The notes beneath the pieces are model-generated. The model had not been told where the DNA came from. It made no database searches and saw only the letters and a program-made list of their open reading frames with translations. This document shows, in pieces, positions 60,875 to 64,000 of a DNA stretch of 64,000 nucleotides; position 1 is the first letter of the stretch, and each line of letters opens with the position of its first letter. The translations under genes were made by a program, and so were the position numbers. Origin of the DNA: Endozoicomonas ascidiicola (GTDB taxonomy: Bacteria; Pseudomonadota; Gammaproteobacteria; Pseudomonadales; Endozoicomonadaceae); the NCBI RefSeq assembly GCF_001646945.1, contig NZ_LUTV01000008.1, positions 58,925 through 122,924 of the forward strand, given 5' to 3'.

Positions 60875-61073
60875 AGCAACTCAGCAACTCAACAAAAACA
60901 ATAGATTTCAAACAGTTATGAGTTGCTGGGTTGAGTTGCTAACTTTTTAAAATCCAGCAACTCAGGTTTCACTTAACAGCCTGATTTGTTTATTTTTTTT
61001 GAGTTGCTGGACAAATCTAGCAACTCAGCAACTCCCCATTTTCAGCAACTCGCTGGCAACTCGCCAGCAACTC
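60875..61073. repeat. Iteron cluster AGCAACTC, candidate phage replication origin
   Basis: Ten exact copies of AGCAACTC within 200 bp: seven direct (60875, 60883, 60956, 61019, 61027, 61044, 61066) and three inverted (60920, 60933, 61001), plus one GGCAACTC at 61055. AT-rich stretches (tttgtttattttttttg) lie between them. It directly precedes, on the 3' side, the primase-helicase gene on the minus strand. Iterons beside a replication gene suggest an origin. Confidence 0.6.
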
Positions 61074-61082
61074 AAATGATCT

Positions 61083-63200
61083 TCAATGCTGGTCGTAATA
61101 GATCCATTGCTCCGGATCCTCAACAGGTAAATTTGCGGAAGTCTGAGCGCATTTATAGTGCGTCGGCAGCACCCTGCATAATGGATTTCCATCGTTGCCC
61201 AGCTCCATATTTTCAACACAGAGATACCCCTGAGTGCTCCTCAACGGTGGCGATAAATTGTATTCATCATGGTCGTTAAAGAACTTGATATAGCCTTTAG
61301 TGCTCAGCACATTAATGCGATCCCGGATCGTCGAGCTGGCCCCAAGTCCGGCCTGATTTTCAAATGCCTGGGCAAATTGATTGGAAGTGTAAACCCGCCC
61401 CTGCAGAGCCTCTTGAAAAAGCAGATTAACAATAACCTCACGCTTTCTGATCCGCTCTGCATCGTGCTTGCGTCCCATTTCCTCACCCGCAATCCGAATA
61501 CCATTCGGAGGCGCTTCGCACCCTTGCCCCTCTTTTTTAATGACTCTCTTCGCTGTCGGTGATGGTCCATTCCTCAGCTCGTAATACAACATTCTCTCGG
61601 GTTCCATCTCTTCCGGTTTAAACAGCAGCATCCCTGAGGTGTAATAGCCACGCAAACTTCCGGCACCGGACAAAGCTTGAAACGGATCTTCCTCTAACTG
61701 TCGTTTACTCATTTTCTTTGTATGATGAACCAGGATGAGCCCAGCCTCTGGATTCACAATATCCCTTAACTGTTCTACCCGTTCTTTCAGAAAAAACAGC
61801 ATGGCATTGTTGTCATTTTCACTGCTGCCATCAGGGCCAGGATCAAAAACATTTCGGATGGGATCGATAACAATGACGTCCGGTCCCTCAGGAAAAGCAT
61901 CTCGTATTGCCCTTAAAATCAGGGGCATCCCTTTAGCATTCAATATCAGGTTCAACCTTGCCGTCACCACCAGATTCTCCCTTACATCGGACAGCTGATA
62001 TTGCTCCAGAGGCAGCTGTTTTACTCGTTCGCGTAAATAGTGATATTGAACCTCTGCCTGAAGGTAAAAAGTCTTCAGCGGTTTGCTCGGGCGCATATCA
62101 AGAAAGGTTAATCCTGCAGACATATGAGCCAGTAAATTCAAAAGGAAGTCACTCTTTCCTACCTTGGGCGCACCACCCACCACCAGCATGCCGCCTGAGG
62201 TCAATACTCTCGGGCTAAGCAAGTCGTCCGGCATGGGAGAGTCATCATCAAGGAGGTCTCCAAATCGATAAAAGGGCACTGACTCTTTAAGCGTTTTCCG
62301 TTGTGTCGTCACCATCCACTGTCGGATATCAAAGCCTTCAGCCACCGCATCTGCCGCATCCCATTTCTCATAACTGTTTTCCGGAGGTTTAAAAGTAACG
62401 ACGCTGGTGGCGCCAATCTCAGCGATGGCGTTGGCTGCACTGTGTGCATAAGCTAAACCGGCCTCATCATTATCCGGCCAAATCATTACCCTCTTATCTT
62501 TTAGTGGTGACCAGTCGGTTTTATCAACGGGTGCCTTGGCTCCGTTCATTGCCGTGGTGGCACAGTAGCCATTGTCTATTAATGCCTGAGCAGCTTTTTC
62601 ACCCTCCACCAGCCAGACGTCTGTAGCCGTTTTGATAGCAGGTTGGTTATAGAGAGGTCTTGGATTCGGTGCTTTGGTTTTTCTGGCCTTAACATCCCAG
62701 GACCTGAATTCCTTACCATCTGGGGTATCGTACCGATAGACACAGGCGATTAAATTACCTGCAGCATCATGGTAATCCCACTTGCCAGTGTGCGCTCCAA
62801 GGTCCTCGTAATCGTCCTGATAGCTTGCCACTGCTGGTGGACTGGTTGATGGCATACCCAACCAATCAGCCATAAAACGAATAACCTCAGGGAAATCATT
62901 CTTAGCATCGAGCCCATGAATAGCTGCGGTCAGACTGACAATGTCACCACCTTCTCCGTTTTCAAAGTCATGCCAAAGTCCAGTATCGGTTCCATCCAAT
63001 GAGACTTCCAGGCTCTTACCTTTATCCCCCTGAACATTACCCATTACATACTTGTTACCCCGTCGCTTACCGTTGGGAAACATCGCAGCCAGGTAGTCCA
63101 CCAGTCGTTCCTGAATGCGTCGTTTAATATCCTCTGCGGGTAACAGCTCCGGAGACTGCTGCTCAGCAGCCGTATTGAAATTGAGCCATCCGTTATTCAT
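61083..63200 (-). CDS. Phage primase-helicase (TOPRIM plus RepA-like AAA)
   Basis: 705 residues. An N-terminal zinc-free primase region (WHDFENGEGGDIVSLTAAIHG) precedes a TOPRIM domain, WLVEGEKAAQALIDNGYCA (about 194) and VMIWPDNDEAGLAYA (about 238). A RecA-like helicase follows: Walker A VVGGAPKVGKSDFLLNLLAH (about 340) and Walker B VIVIDPIRNVF, then LILVHHTKK. The C-terminus holds a winged helix (FAQAFENQAGLGASSTIRDR). It can prime and unwind at the adjacent iterons. The end of the gene is 10 bp from the last iteron. Confidence 0.82.
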   Translation of the reverse strand: MNNGWLNFNTAAEQQSPELLPAEDIKRRIQERLVDYLAAMFPNGKRRGNKYVMGNVQGDKGKSLEVSLDGTDTGLWHDFENGEGGDIVSLTAAIHGLDAKNDFPEVIRFMADWLGMPSTSPPAVASYQDDYEDLGAHTGKWDYHDAAGNLIACVYRYDTPDGKEFRSWDVKARKTKAPNPRPLYNQPAIKTATDVWLVEGEKAAQALIDNGYCATTAMNGAKAPVDKTDWSPLKDKRVMIWPDNDEAGLAYAHSAANAIAEIGATSVVTFKPPENSYEKWDAADAVAEGFDIRQWMVTTQRKTLKESVPFYRFGDLLDDDSPMPDDLLSPRVLTSGGMLVVGGAPKVGKSDFLLNLLAHMSAGLTFLDMRPSKPLKTFYLQAEVQYHYLRERVKQLPLEQYQLSDVRENLVVTARLNLILNAKGMPLILRAIRDAFPEGPDVIVIDPIRNVFDPGPDGSSENDNNAMLFFLKERVEQLRDIVNPEAGLILVHHTKKMSKRQLEEDPFQALSGAGSLRGYYTSGMLLFKPEEMEPERMLYYELRNGPSPTAKRVIKKEGQGCEAPPNGIRIAGEEMGRKHDAERIRKREVIVNLLFQEALQGRVYTSNQFAQAFENQAGLGASSTIRDRINVLSTKGYIKFFNDHDEYNLSPPLRSTQGYLCVENMELGNDGNPLCRVLPTHYKCAQTSANLPVEDPEQWIYYDQH

Positions 63201-63270
63201 TGCTCAGCGTCCCTGTAAAAAGAAGCCCACCTGCTGGTGGGCAATTATGGATTCATATTTCAACCAGAGG

Positions 63271-63906
63271 TTAATCCCACTGGCTGCCATAACTCTCTGC
63301 AGGATGAGGAGCCTGATCCGGTCCCCGATACAACTCAGACTGCAATTCATGAGGAGACAGTCTTTGACCTTGCGGAGCTTGACCTGTCGAGGCAACACTG
63401 TGCATCAGTTGGGCATACTGCTTGTGCTCCGCAGTAATAGCCTGCTTGATGACATTCTTAGGTTCATCATATTGATCCTTTTCCAAAGCCACTTTGGCCA
63501 CAAATTCAATACCATCCAACTCAGACAGCGACATCAACTGGCGAGCCTTATACGCCGGTGGACTGTTATCCTCCGGTTTGATATTTCGGGCTGACTGCAG
63601 AATGCTTCGAACAAAAGAGCGGCCCATGCTCTCCCACTCAGGCCCTTTGGGGCTGAACATACCAATGAGTGACCACACTTTACGTTTGGCATACTGCCCT
63701 GCCAGCGCTGTGAATTCGGCATTAAGGTAAATAGCACCGGTATCGCCACGGGTGGCATACCCTCCTGTCCAACCCATATTCGGGTCATCGTAGCCACCGG
63801 GTTTGATGGTCATACGCACCTTAACGAGCGTGCCTGAAGGGATGATGTCATGCTGGTTCTGTTCAACAGCATCATTGAAATCGTTCCATGATTTTTTCTG
63901 GGACAT
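63271..63906 (-). CDS. Phage replication-region protein, unknown
   Basis: 211 residues beginning MSQKKSWNDFNDAVEQNQHD. It contains VKVRMTIKPGGYDDPNMGWTGG and AIYLNAEFTALAGQYAKRKV, then a Gln/Pro-rich C-terminus. The arrangement (beta-rich core, disordered tail) is compatible with a single-strand-binding or recombination accessory protein, but no family was recognised. It lies 70 bp upstream of the primase-helicase gene in the same direction. Confidence 0.55.
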   Translation of the reverse strand: MSQKKSWNDFNDAVEQNQHDIIPSGTLVKVRMTIKPGGYDDPNMGWTGGYATRGDTGAIYLNAEFTALAGQYAKRKVWSLIGMFSPKGPEWESMGRSFVRSILQSARNIKPEDNSPPAYKARQLMSLSELDGIEFVAKVALEKDQYDEPKNVIKQAITAEHKQYAQLMHSVASTGQAPQGQRLSPHELQSELYRGPDQAPHPAESYGSQWD

Positions 63907-63908
63907 GA

Positions 63909-64000
63909 TTATGCTTCCTGTTTATTGTTAAGAGTGGTTTCAGGGGCTGGGTTATCAAAATTGACCGGCTGACGTTCAGCGGTCCGGATTTTATGAAACA
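63909..64000 (-). CDS. Partial gene running off the right edge
   Basis: The last 29 codons of a minus-strand gene are visible: FHKIRTAERQPVNFDNPAPE, then TTLNNKQEA and a stop at 63909. It ends 3 bp before the start of the 63271-63906 gene, so both are in one operon. Too little is present to identify it. Confidence 0.4.
   Translation of the reverse strand, partial: FHKIRTAERQPVNFDNPAPETTLNNKQEA

Larger units (their letters stand above)
33815..64000 (-). mobile_element. Lambda-like siphoviral prophage (left end in window, right end beyond)
   Basis: From right to left the minus strand carries replication genes with an iteron cluster, a regulator, a ParB-methyltransferase, lysis genes, terminase small and large subunits, gpW, portal, protease, capsid remnant, head-tail connector, tail Z-type protein, terminator, tube, tape measure and tail-tip genes. 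Integrase and right attachment site are not in the window, and no left attachment site was defined. A truncated capsid gene and a frameshifted tail gene suggest it is defective. Cargo genes are listed separately. Confidence 0.85.

Noticed and set aside
60875-61073. CRISPR array
   Set aside because: Repeats are only 8 bp, occur in both orientations and have irregular spacing, so they are iterons and not CRISPR repeats.

Overview
The window looks like a chromosomal segment of a marine gammaproteobacterium, most likely Endozoicomonas or a close relative. This is inferred from the mix of content, not from a marker gene: a ShET2-like/ankyrin-repeat candidate type III effector, dense IS481 and REP-type transposase remnants, a zrg-type zinc uptake operon as in Vibrio, and moderate GC.

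Layout. (1) 1-6.3 kb is a transposon-scarred area. A 900-residue repeat effector lies between two direct, decayed IS481 copies. It is followed by a MITE-like element that cuts off a DTW-domain tRNA-modification gene, and then by an intact REP-type tyrosine transposase. (2) 6.3-12.9 kb is housekeeping-like: a five-gene zinc operon (His-rich membrane protein, ZrgA, ABC ATPase, FtsX-like permease, DUF3299), OsmC and ACT-domain genes, a lipoprotein, and an ArsP-type permease divergent from an ArsR regulator. (3) 13.0-23.1 kb is a patchwork: a cold-shock gene, a foldback element, a holin relic, an ArsR-Old Yellow Enzyme pair with a clear operator, two ~330 bp direct repeats enclosing a half-lost toxin-antitoxin pair and a GNAT gene, two uncharacterised genes, recD2 and an mrr relic. 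(4) 23.3-32.9 kb is a tightly coupled defence operon, hsdR-hsdS-AAA ATPase-HNH nuclease-DUF1016 nuclease-hsdM. It is a type I restriction system with a Septu-like ATPase/HNH pair embedded in it. (5) 33.8-64 kb is a lambda-like siphoviral prophage that runs off the right edge. Read on the minus strand it has replication genes and an iteron cluster, a regulator, a ParB-methyltransferase, lysis genes, terminase, portal, protease, capsid, tail tube, tape measure and tail tip.

The prophage carries several foreign cargo genes: a CARB-like class A beta-lactamase next to the holin, an enoyl-CoA hydratase/isomerase with its own promoter and terminator inside the tail operon, a cold-shock gene nearly identical to the one at 13 kb, a plus-strand DUF6900/DUF3489 cassette and a small plus-strand membrane protein. 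It is probably defective. The major capsid gene keeps only its C-terminal third, next to an unrelated ORF, and one tail gene is frameshifted. A csp gene and a holin relic at 13.0-14.3 kb suggest that an older relative of this phage decayed there.

The best candidates for undescribed biology are the six-gene defence operon, the prophage cargo set (especially the beta-lactamase and the enoyl-CoA hydratase) and the iteron cluster beside the primase-helicase. All functional calls rest on motif and family recognition by eye; no database search was run.
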